Assembly (NCBI RefSeq): GCF_021648825.1
Contig: NZ_JAKJHS010000007.1
Coordinates: 62,001-126,000 of the forward strand
Length of the DNA stretch: 64,000 nucleotides
Reading direction: 5' to 3'
Source: Rhizobium halophilum
GTDB taxonomy: Bacteria; Pseudomonadota; Alphaproteobacteria; Rhizobiales; Rhizobiaceae
The position numbers were made by a program, and so were the translations under genes. A model generated the notes under the pieces. It saw only the letters and a list, made by a program, of their open reading frames with translations, was not told the DNA's origin and made no database searches. Positions 57,275 to 64,000 of this stretch are shown piece by piece. Numbering within the stretch: the stretch's first letter is position 1; each line of letters opens with the position of its first letter.

Positions 57275-58033
57275 CTAGCAGTTGCTCTTTCCGCAGGCCC
57301 GCACGTTTGCCACCTTCTCTTCGATGGCATCCTTGCCGACGGCGCCGAACAGTGCCTCGTCGCCAACGATATAGGTCGGCGTTCCGGTTACGCCGAGGCT
57401 GGTGGCGAGCCTGTAGGCTTCGCGTACGATGCTGTCGTTGGGATTTTCTTCCATAGATTTGCGGACGGCAGCTTCCTTGAGCCCCAGTGAAGTAGCCACG
57501 TCCATGGCGCTGGCTTCAGTCGCTAGGCCCGTTGCGCTGAGCAGGGTGCGGTGGAATTCTCCATATTTCTCCGGGGCAAGCAGGCGCACCGCATTTGCCA
57601 CGCGATGTGCCGCAAGAGAATCCGGGCCGAGGATGGGAAATTCCTTGAGCACGAAACGCACGTTCGGGTCCGCCTGAAGGATGCTCTCCATATCATTCAG
57701 TGCGTTCTTGCAGTAGCCGCAATTGTAGTCGAAAAATTCGACCACCGTGACGTCACCGTCCGGATTTCCAAGCACGACATCGGCGTCAGAAGCGAAGATC
57801 GCATCGTGATTGGCGGCAACGGCCTGCCCGGCCATCTGCAACCGCTGCGCCTGCTGTTTTGCCTCTAGTGCAGACTGTACTTCCAGCATGATTTCCGGAT
57901 TATCAATGAGATACTCGCGAATGAACTCGCCCATCTCCTTTTTCTGCTGCTCGTCCAGAGCAATTGCGGGGGTGAGCCATGCTGCCGAGATCAGCAAGGT
58001 CCCAAGAGCAAGGGTTTTCAAACGGGCAGGCAT
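57275..58033 (-). CDS. DsbA-family thiol:disulfide oxidoreductase, exported
   Basis: This is a 252-residue periplasmic thioredoxin-fold protein of the ScsC/BdbD/DsbA group. The signal peptide has its hydrophobic core at about 7-23 with cleavage near AIA-LD. An N-terminal helical extension precedes the active site FDYNCGYCKN (C105, C108). The cis-proline lies in GVTGTPTYIVG near residue 218, and the C-terminal RACGKSNC carries two more cysteines. The frame is open further upstream to 58126, but ATG 58033 with AAGGATC upstream is the likely start. The partner is unknown. Confidence 0.9.
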   Translation of the reverse strand: MPARLKTLALGTLLISAAWLTPAIALDEQQKKEMGEFIREYLIDNPEIMLEVQSALEAKQQAQRLQMAGQAVAANHDAIFASDADVVLGNPDGDVTVVEFFDYNCGYCKNALNDMESILQADPNVRFVLKEFPILGPDSLAAHRVANAVRLLAPEKYGEFHRTLLSATGLATEASAMDVATSLGLKEAAVRKSMEENPNDSIVREAYRLATSLGVTGTPTYIVGDEALFGAVGKDAIEEKVANVRACGKSNC

Positions 58034-58186
58034 AGATGATCCTTGTTGTGTGCAGGCGGCGAAGCCGTCCGAGTAGCTATGGTTTGCGGCGAACCTAAGC
58101 CGACCGTCAATGTATGGGAACTGCAAATGCGGCGGACGGAGCGCGATACCCTCCTTGCTGCGTGCGAAGCTGCTGTCGCCTCAAAT

Positions 58187-58215
58187 GGAAAAGGCCGCGG
58201 ATCTGCGGCCTTTCC
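58187..58215 (-). terminator. Intrinsic terminator after rne
   Basis: On the minus strand GGAAAGGCCGC and GCGGCCTTTTCC form an 11-bp stem with a six-base loop, 20 bases beyond the rne stop. The U-rich end of the right arm is consistent with rho-independent termination. Confidence 0.75.
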
Positions 58216-58234
58216 AGTCATGCTGTTGCCGATC

Positions 58235-61063
58235 TTAGAAGAAGCCGCGACGCTGCCACCAGCCGGCCTTCTTCGGCTTTCCTGTGTCGTCCTCCGAGGT
58301 CGACGGTTCCGAGCTCTTCACGACCGGATCCGTCGAGCCGATATTGGAGCCCCGATTGGCGCGAGCAGGCTTTGCCTCCGGCTCAAGATCTGCATCCGCG
58401 TCTTCCTTCCCTGATGCATCTTCTCCAAGAGCGGCATCGACCTGAGGCGCAATGACCGCTTCGGCTGCATCGGGCGCCGTTTCGGTGGCTTGCGCGAGAT
58501 CCCCCGTTTCGACCGCGACTTCTTCGACAGGTGCGGCAGCTGCCTTGCGGCGTGTCCGACGCGGCTTGGCGGCAACAGGCGCCTCAGCTTCCGGCTCCGT
58601 TGCTGGAGGGACCGCTGCCCCTTCGGCTTGAGCTAGGTTCGCTTCACCTTCTGCTGCCTCGTCCTGATCGCCCGTGGATGCGGAGGCCGCATCAGCATCG
58701 GAAGAAGCCGCCTGTGCCTCGTCTTCCTGACGGTTGCGACGCCCGCCACGCTTGCCACGGCGACGGCGTTTGCGGCGACCACCCTCATCGTTGTCGTCCC
58801 CAACATCGGAAGCGCCCAGGGCGTCGCTCTCGTCGTCGCCTTCGTCCTCCTTGGAATCATCGCTGATCGAATCGTCGTGACCCGAAGTTCCTTCGGCGCT
58901 CGCACCCTCGGCACGGTCGCCATTTCGGTTGCGGCGGCGGCGACGACGTTTGCGCTTGCGGCCGCTCTGCTCACCTTCTTCCGCGGCAGGAGACGCGGCG
59001 GGCTTTACATCTGCGAGTTCTTCGTTCTCTTCGTCGTCCTCGATGACGACATTGTCGTCCTCATCGTCTTCAACGGGAAGCGCAGCGAACGGCATCAGGG
59101 TCTCGATTCGAACCGGATTTTCTACAGGCTCGCCTCGATCGATCGCGAAATGGCTCGCGCCGATGCTGGCGTCGGACTCGATGAAGATCGACACGCCAAA
59201 GCGTCTCTCGTAGTCGACGACGCTGTTGCGCTTCTGGTTGAGAAGGTAGAGCGCGATTTCCGGCGTCGTCCGCACAGTGATGTCGTGCGTGGTATTCTTG
59301 AGTAGATGTTCTTCGATACCGCGCAGAACATGCAGCGCAACCGATGACTGCGACCGGACATGGCCTGTACCGCCGCAATGGGTGCAGATCTGGGTTGTCG
59401 ATTCGAGGACTGAGGCGCGAATCCGCTGCCGCGACATTTCCAGCAGGCCGAAATGTGAAATGCGACCCACCTGGATACGGGCACGGTCGTTCTTCAGGCA
59501 GTCCTTCAGCTTCTTCTCGACAGCGCGGTTGTTGCGCTTCTCTTCCATGTCGATGAAGTCGATGACGATCAGCCCCGCCAAATCTCGGAGGCGGAGCTGG
59601 CGAGCCACTTCCTCCGCCGCTTCCAGATTGGTCTGGAGGGCGGTGTCCTCGATCGAGTGCTCACGGGTCGAGCGGCCGGAGTTTACATCGATCGCCACCA
59701 GAGCTTCCGTCTGGTTGATGATGAGGTAGCCACCTGACTTGAGCGTTACCTGCGGCTGCAGCATGCGGTCGAGTTGTGCTTCGATGCCGGAGCGCGCGAA
59801 GATCGGATGTATATCCCGGTAGGGCTGTACCACTTTGGCGTGGCTCGGCATGAGCATCTTCATGAAGCTTTTGGCTTCGCGATAGCCTTCCTCGCCGGAA
59901 ACGATGATTTCCGAGATATCCTTGTTGTAAAGGTCACGGATCGAGCGCTTGATCAGCGAACCTTCCTCGTAGACGAGGCAGGGGGCGGTGGAGGCAAGGG
60001 TCAGCGTCCGCACGTTTTCCCAAAGCCGCATCAGGTATTCGAAATCGCGCTTGATCTCGACGCGGGTGCGGTTAGCGCCCGCAGTCCGCAGGATGACGCC
60101 CATGCCCTGCGGCACGTCCAACTCACGCGCGATCTCCTTCAGGCGCTTGCGGTCGGCCGGTTGGGTGATCTTGCGAGAGATGCCGCCGCCGCGCGCCGTA
60201 TTCGGCATCAGAACCGAATAACGACCCGCCAGCGAAAGGTAGGTGGTCAGAGCCGCACCCTTGTTGCCACGCTCTTCCTTGGCAACCTGGACCAGCAGGA
60301 TCTGTCGGCGCTTGATGACTTCCTGAATGCGGTACTGCTTGCGCGGCTTCCGGACAACGCGCTCCGGAACCTCTTCCATGGCATCTTCAGCGCCAACGGA
60401 TTCGATCTCTTCCTTCTCCCCGTCGTCGTCATCGTCATCATTGTGACGACGGCTGCGGACATCCTCGGAGACTGAATCGGTTTCAACCATGGCTGCCATT
60501 TCGCCAGGGTTACTCTCGTCGTCGCTGATTCCAGATGGTTCGGTCGCCGCCTCGCCTGCATCGGGTTCAGCCACTTTCTTGCGCGAGCGGCTGCGGCGAG
60601 GCTTCGCCTTTGGCTTTTCCGCCGCCGCGGCCTCTTCGCCGGGGCTGACCTCGGCTGCTTCGGCACCCGCCTCCGACGGGACCTCAGCCGTTGCCGGCTC
60701 TTCAGTGGGAGGCTGCTCGGCGGTGGCTTGGTCGACGACGGGATCGGCCGATTCATCTTCGGCGATCCTCCTCTGTTCCTCAGCTTCGGCCTGCATCAGG
60801 GCCTGCCGGTCCGCGAGCGGGATCTGATAGTAATCGGGGTGGATTTCAGCGAAAGCCAGGAAGCCGTGCCTGTTTCCGCCGTAGTCGACGAAAGCCGCCT
60901 GAAGCGAGGGTTCGACCCGCGTCACCTTTGCCAGGTAGATGTTGCCGCGTATCTGCTTCTTGTGCTGGGACTCAAAATCAAATTCTTCGATGCGACTGCC
61001 GCGAACGACGACTACCCGCGTCTCCTCTTCGTGAGACGCGTCGATGAGCATTTTGTCTGCCAT
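58235..61063 (-). CDS. rne: Ribonuclease E
   Basis: This is the essential endoribonuclease for mRNA decay and rRNA maturation. The 942-residue protein begins MADKMLIDASHEEETRVVV. Its S1 domain is interrupted by a long acidic and Arg/Lys-containing insertion (about residues 95-235). The catalytic core has LVAIDVNSGRST and DFIDME (DNase I-like domain), and the Zn-link is CTHCGGTGH (about 560-570). The C-terminal third is a low-complexity Arg- and Glu-rich scaffold with an RKRKRRRRRR tract, ending KKAGWWQRRGFF, a conserved tail in alpha-proteobacteria. A long structured leader lies upstream. Confidence 0.95.
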   Translation of the reverse strand: MADKMLIDASHEEETRVVVVRGSRIEEFDFESQHKKQIRGNIYLAKVTRVEPSLQAAFVDYGGNRHGFLAFAEIHPDYYQIPLADRQALMQAEAEEQRRIAEDESADPVVDQATAEQPPTEEPATAEVPSEAGAEAAEVSPGEEAAAAEKPKAKPRRSRSRKKVAEPDAGEAATEPSGISDDESNPGEMAAMVETDSVSEDVRSRRHNDDDDDDGEKEEIESVGAEDAMEEVPERVVRKPRKQYRIQEVIKRRQILLVQVAKEERGNKGAALTTYLSLAGRYSVLMPNTARGGGISRKITQPADRKRLKEIARELDVPQGMGVILRTAGANRTRVEIKRDFEYLMRLWENVRTLTLASTAPCLVYEEGSLIKRSIRDLYNKDISEIIVSGEEGYREAKSFMKMLMPSHAKVVQPYRDIHPIFARSGIEAQLDRMLQPQVTLKSGGYLIINQTEALVAIDVNSGRSTREHSIEDTALQTNLEAAEEVARQLRLRDLAGLIVIDFIDMEEKRNNRAVEKKLKDCLKNDRARIQVGRISHFGLLEMSRQRIRASVLESTTQICTHCGGTGHVRSQSSVALHVLRGIEEHLLKNTTHDITVRTTPEIALYLLNQKRNSVVDYERRFGVSIFIESDASIGASHFAIDRGEPVENPVRIETLMPFAALPVEDDEDDNVVIEDDEENEELADVKPAASPAAEEGEQSGRKRKRRRRRRNRNGDRAEGASAEGTSGHDDSISDDSKEDEGDDESDALGASDVGDDNDEGGRRKRRRRGKRGGRRNRQEDEAQAASSDADAASASTGDQDEAAEGEANLAQAEGAAVPPATEPEAEAPVAAKPRRTRRKAAAAPVEEVAVETGDLAQATETAPDAAEAVIAPQVDAALGEDASGKEDADADLEPEAKPARANRGSNIGSTDPVVKSSEPSTSEDDTGKPKKAGWWQRRGFF

Positions 61064-61602
61064 AAAGATTTAGCTCCTCGGCGCAACTGAGCAGTTGCAA
61101 AAAGGCCTGCCGCAGGGACAGGCCGTTCATGCAAAATTGTGGTTGCGCCGGAAAAAAGGGCTCCCTCCGAACGATATGGCGGCGACGACCGGACGACTGA
61201 CGGAGCGCTTAGCTCCTTCAGCGTATCCAGATTCTGTGACACTTGCCGCGACATGAACGTCCAAACGAGAACAACGATGTATTAGGCTCAAGGCCCGGTG
61301 GAGGTGCTCTCTGCGAGCATGGGTGGCGCGCCACCCGGTATGTGCCCGGCAAATGCCGGAAGTGATTGGTATTCGGAACAAAGGCGTGAAGACGGCGGAT
61401 GAAATTCCGGTATCGGCGCCAGATCCTTTGCTGGCCGGCCTGTCGGAAGACTATCCCGTCAACACCTTTATCCTCAGCTGCGTTGTATGGTTTCCGCGAC
61501 ATAATAGCAAGGGAAAAGCCTGTCACGCCATATTGTGGATAGAATTAAGACGCTAGTGGAAGTGCTTGATTCGTAAGCGCCGACGCTCGAAGCGGAGGCG
61601 GA
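61064..61602 (-). other. Long structured rne leader / rne-amiC intergenic region
   Basis: About 540 bases separate rne from amiC. I find no supported gene. On the minus strand it would be the rne 5' untranslated leader. It holds a perfect 16-base palindrome GGGTGGCGCGCCACCC (61321-61336), a hairpin CCGGCA/TGCCGG with AA in the loop (61346-61359), and several shorter stems near the rne start. In E. coli, RNase E binds structured elements of its own leader to autoregulate, and a similar role is plausible here. No promoter was found with confidence. A TATTAT motif on the minus strand near 61500 has poor -35 spacing. Confidence 0.45.
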
Positions 61603-62871
61603 GTGCGAACAGTGCAAGATGTACAGGCGGGGCAATTTGGAATGACGGGTGTTTCACAAGGTAGGCGCGGGGCGATGCGGCTGTGGCGACTCGCAGGACT
61701 GGTCACAGGTGTCGCACTGGCGGTCGCTCCGCTCGACCTGGCGGTGGCGGCGCCGGCGGACCCGAAGCCGCTGCTTGCCTTTGACGCTCGGATTGCGGGC
61801 GACGAGGCGCGCACACGCATCGTGGTCGATTTCGACGAGAAGCCGGACTTCTCCGTCCATTACGTCGCGTCTCCGGAACGCGTGGTTGTAGACCTTCCCG
61901 CCACGGCATTCGGGTTCCCACAAGAAGATCTCTCCGCTCGCGGCCTGTTTACAGATATCCGCTACGGCACCATGGACGAAAGCAGTGCCCGTATCGTGCT
62001 GACGGCAAAGCGGCCGGTGCGACTAACTCTGGCGGAGGTGCAGGAGGCTGACAATGGTGCCTATCGCCTGGTCCTTGATGCGGAGATGACCACCGCCGAG
62101 ACTTTTGAAAGCCTAGTGCGCCAGCAAAGCTGGGAAGCCCAGCCGGCGGAGCAACCTGCAATATCGCAGGATGACGGTGTCTTTGTGGTGGCGATTGATC
62201 CGGGTCATGGCGGGATCGATGCCGGTGCGACTGGCACGGAAACGAAGGTAGCCGAGAAAGATATCACGCTAAGATTTGCCAGGTCGGTCGCCGAGCGATT
62301 GAAGGAAAAGCCCGGCATCAGTGTTTTCCTGACCCGTGAGGACGACAGGTTCCTGACCTTGTCGGAGCGGGTCACGCTCGCCCGGCAGGCAAAGGCTGAT
62401 CTATTCATTTCCCTGCACGCCGACACGCTGAGCCAAAGGGATATCCGTGGTGCGACCGTCTACACGCTTTCAGACAGGGCGTCCGATCGCATGGCGGAGA
62501 AGCTCGCGGTGCGCGAGAACCTGTCCGATGAGCTTGCGGGCGTCAGTCTGAAAGATGAGCCTCCCGAGGTCGCCGACATCCTGCTCGACCTGACGCGAAG
62601 AGAAACGCAGGCTTTCTCCGTCACCCTGGCAGAAAACGTGATCGATTCGTTCGAGGGCCAGATCGGCTTGATCAACAACGCCCACCGGTATGCCGGCTTT
62701 CAAGTCCTGCGCGCCCCAGACATCCCATCGGTCTTGCTTGAACTCGGATTTCTGTCCAATCCGGAAGACGAGAAGCTTCTTCTAGACGAGACGTGGCGCA
62801 ACAAAGTGAGCAGCCTGCTTGTTGAATCGATCGAGCGTCACAAGGCTCGCGCCTTCTCGAATGGCGGTTAG
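61603..62871 (+). CDS. amiC: N-acetylmuramoyl-L-alanine amidase (AmiC type)
   Basis: This periplasmic enzyme cleaves the stem peptide from peptidoglycan during septum splitting. The 422-residue frame starts with GTG 61603 (GGAGG four bases upstream), although an ATG at 61675 would give a more usual signal peptide (MRLWRLAGLVTGVALAVAP). An AMIN domain (about 55-170) is followed by Amidase_3 with zinc ligands in IDPGHGGIDAG, a Glu after TETKVAEKD, and LFISLHAD. The final motif LLELGFLSN is present. It is followed by mrcA, a logical cell-wall partner. Confidence 0.92.
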   Translation: MRTVQDVQAGQFGMTGVSQGRRGAMRLWRLAGLVTGVALAVAPLDLAVAAPADPKPLLAFDARIAGDEARTRIVVDFDEKPDFSVHYVASPERVVVDLPATAFGFPQEDLSARGLFTDIRYGTMDESSARIVLTAKRPVRLTLAEVQEADNGAYRLVLDAEMTTAETFESLVRQQSWEAQPAEQPAISQDDGVFVVAIDPGHGGIDAGATGTETKVAEKDITLRFARSVAERLKEKPGISVFLTREDDRFLTLSERVTLARQAKADLFISLHADTLSQRDIRGATVYTLSDRASDRMAEKLAVRENLSDELAGVSLKDEPPEVADILLDLTRRETQAFSVTLAENVIDSFEGQIGLINNAHRYAGFQVLRAPDIPSVLLELGFLSNPEDEKLLLDETWRNKVSSLLVESIERHKARAFSNGG

Positions 62872-62881
62872 TTTTCTGAAG

Positions 62882-62908
62882 GTGGCGCGTCTACAACAGA
62901 CGTGCCAC
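62882..62908 (+). terminator. Hairpin after amiC, possible terminator
   Basis: GTGGCGCGTCT and AGACGTGCCAC form an 11-bp stem (one G-U pair) around ACAAC, ten bases after the amiC stop. No T run follows, so termination would be inefficient or Rho-dependent. Confidence 0.45.
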
Positions 62909-63113
62909 AAATATCCACTGGATAAGCCCGCATTTTATCCCGGGGGACAAGGGCCCTATTTTGCTCACATTCCCCCCATTAGTCGCTATGGAAACGACGT
63001 GACTCGGACACAGCGGTCTCGCCGGCTTGCGCCGGGACACTTGCCATGCAAAACCGGGTTATTCGTGCGATGGTGTTGCGGCACCGAATTTTTAGCCGAA
63101 CGGTAGCTTCGAT

Positions 63114-64000
63114 ATGATCAGACTCATTGGGTATTTCTTTGGACTCGCGTGCGTAGCGTTTCTGGGCGTCGCGGCCGTTGCGGGGATCTACCTCGCCGGC
63201 GTCTCAAGAGATCTGCCAAATTACGAAGTCCTGAATTCCTACGAACCACCGGTCGCTACGCGTGTGCATGCCGGCAACGGCGCTTTGATGGCTGAATATG
63301 CCCGTGAGCGGCGTCTTTTCCTGCCGATTCAGGCGATCCCCGATCGGGTCAAAGCTGCTTTCCTCTCGGCTGAAGACAAGAACTTCTACAACCACCCTGG
63401 TATCGATCCTGCCGGTCTGGCGCGCGCCATCGTCAATAACTTCCAGAACCTGGGCTCCGGTCGCCGTCCCGAAGGCGCATCAACCATTACGCAGCAGGTG
63501 GCGAAGAACTTCTTGCTCAGCAACGATCAGACGATCGACCGCAAGGTAAAGGAAGCCATTCTTTCCTTCCGCATCGAGCAGACCTACTCGAAGGACAAGA
63601 TCCTCGAACTTTATCTGAATGAGATTTTCTTCGGACTGAACTCCTATGGTATCGCCGGGGCAGCATTGACCTACTTCGATAAGTCAGTGACGGAACTGAC
63701 GATCGCAGAGTCGGCTTATCTCGCGGCGCTGCCCAAGGGCCCCAACAACTATCACCCCTATCGTCGTGAGGCAGCTGCGATCGAGCGCCGAAATTGGGTC
63801 ATCGATCGTATGGCAGAGAACGGCTACATCACGCCGAGCGATGCTAGCGAGGCAAAGAAGCAGCCGCTGGGCGTCAATCCCCGTCGAGGCGGCACACATC
63901 TTTTCGCGTCGGATTACTTTGCTGAGGCCGTTCGCCGGCAAATCATGGAGAAGTACGGGGACGATACCCTCTACGAAGGGGGGCTCTCCGTTCGCACCTC
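63114..64000 (+). CDS. mrcA: Penicillin-binding protein 1A, 5' part, cut by window end
   Basis: This is a bifunctional peptidoglycan glycosyltransferase/transpeptidase. About 295 codons are visible, and the frame is still open at the window edge. A signal anchor helix lies at residues about 5-27. The glycosyltransferase domain shows the catalytic SAEDKNFYNHPGID motif (about 85-98), GASTITQQVAKNF (about 123-135), and the KVKEAILSFRIEQ and ELYLNEIFFG segments. AALPKGPNNYHP and RRNWVIDRM follow. The ATG at 63114 gives the standard short cytoplasmic tail. The transpeptidase domain lies beyond the window. Confidence 0.93.
   Translation, partial: MIRLIGYFFGLACVAFLGVAAVAGIYLAGVSRDLPNYEVLNSYEPPVATRVHAGNGALMAEYARERRLFLPIQAIPDRVKAAFLSAEDKNFYNHPGIDPAGLARAIVNNFQNLGSGRRPEGASTITQQVAKNFLLSNDQTIDRKVKEAILSFRIEQTYSKDKILELYLNEIFFGLNSYGIAGAALTYFDKSVTELTIAESAYLAALPKGPNNYHPYRREAAAIERRNWVIDRMAENGYITPSDASEAKKQPLGVNPRRGGTHLFASDYFAEAVRRQIMEKYGDDTLYEGGLSVRT

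Noticed and set aside
61534-61541. Second DnaA-box-like sequence TGTGGATA before amiC
   Set aside because: Isolated and imperfect; same reasoning as above.
61218-61556. Overlapping open frames of 77 and 102 codons in the rne-amiC gap
   Set aside because: Neither has a ribosome-binding site, a domain or a compositional signature of coding. The palindromes in the region point to RNA structure.
1-64000. Search for insertion sequences, prophage, integrases, CRISPR arrays, rRNA, tRNA and horizontally acquired islands
   Set aside because: No transposase or integrase frame, no regularly spaced repeats, no rRNA or tRNA pattern. Base composition and codon use appear uniform by eye throughout.

Overview
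The window is a GC-rich stretch of alpha-proteobacterial chromosome. Gene content and order point to Rhizobiaceae, closest in layout to Sinorhizobium/Ensifer, Rhizobium and Agrobacterium. Pointers are a 14-gene-type nuo operon with a helix-hairpin-helix gene inside it, the divK-pleD cell-cycle pair, a short ProS without editing insert, a pyrB-linked degenerate dihydroorotase, NDUFA12, RNase E together with RNase J, a perfect CtrA-type box (TTAA-N7-TTAAC) and an alpha-type SOS box (GTTC-N7-GTTC). This is core genome: I see no insertion sequence, prophage, integron, CRISPR array, rRNA or tRNA.

Layout. 1-14.2 kb (+): the distal nuo operon nuoF-(HhH gene)-G-H-I-J-K-L-M-N runs with almost no gaps into birA and rnj (RNase J). 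14.2-22.5 kb (+): methylmalonyl-CoA epimerase, DUF1467, a divergent small RNA (alpha-r9 type), proS, lolC/E, lolD, a 28-residue microprotein and dnaE. 22.6-25.7 kb (-): a two-part L,D-transpeptidase/peptidoglycan-binding locus, SOS-boxed dinB and DUF3572. 25.8-28.0 kb (+): divK-pleD, then a three-hairpin small RNA resembling EcpR1. 28.0-40.0 kb (-): rpmG, an MFS transporter, Nudix, DUF983, rnr and topA, then dprA, plsY, pyrC' and pyrB, with a frameshifted small gene between topA and dprA. 40.2-44.6 kb: an AidB-type dehydrogenase, an AEC permease divergent from a TetR regulator, a CtrA-boxed pair of small membrane-protein genes and ruvX. 44.7-53.7 kb: a UPF0173 hydrolase, gatC-gatA and gatB, interleaved with four GNAT acetyltransferases, mscS, DUF1294, a secreted hypothetical protein and NDUFA12. 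53.8-64 kb: DUF2155, aat, accC-accB-aroQ (-), a DsbA-like protein, rne with a long structured leader, amiC (+), and the 5' part of mrcA cut by the window edge.

How the parts connect. Complex I is represented twice, by the nuo operon and by its accessory subunit NDUFA12 about 41 kb away. BirA would biotinylate AccB, which is encoded 44 kb away. Three major RNases (J, R and E) lie in the window. Two probable regulatory RNAs sit in the only two roomy intergenic gaps of the first 30 kb. The GatCAB amidotransferase genes are split by acetyltransferase genes.

The observations I rate highest are the two small RNAs, the pseudo-dihydroorotase lacking its metal ligands, the one-base deletion in the small gene at 35860-36077, the CtrA-boxed small operon at 43.6 kb and the SOS box at dinB. 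Nothing here is a clearly new multi-gene system. The least described items are the microproteins and the two-gene operon under the CtrA box.
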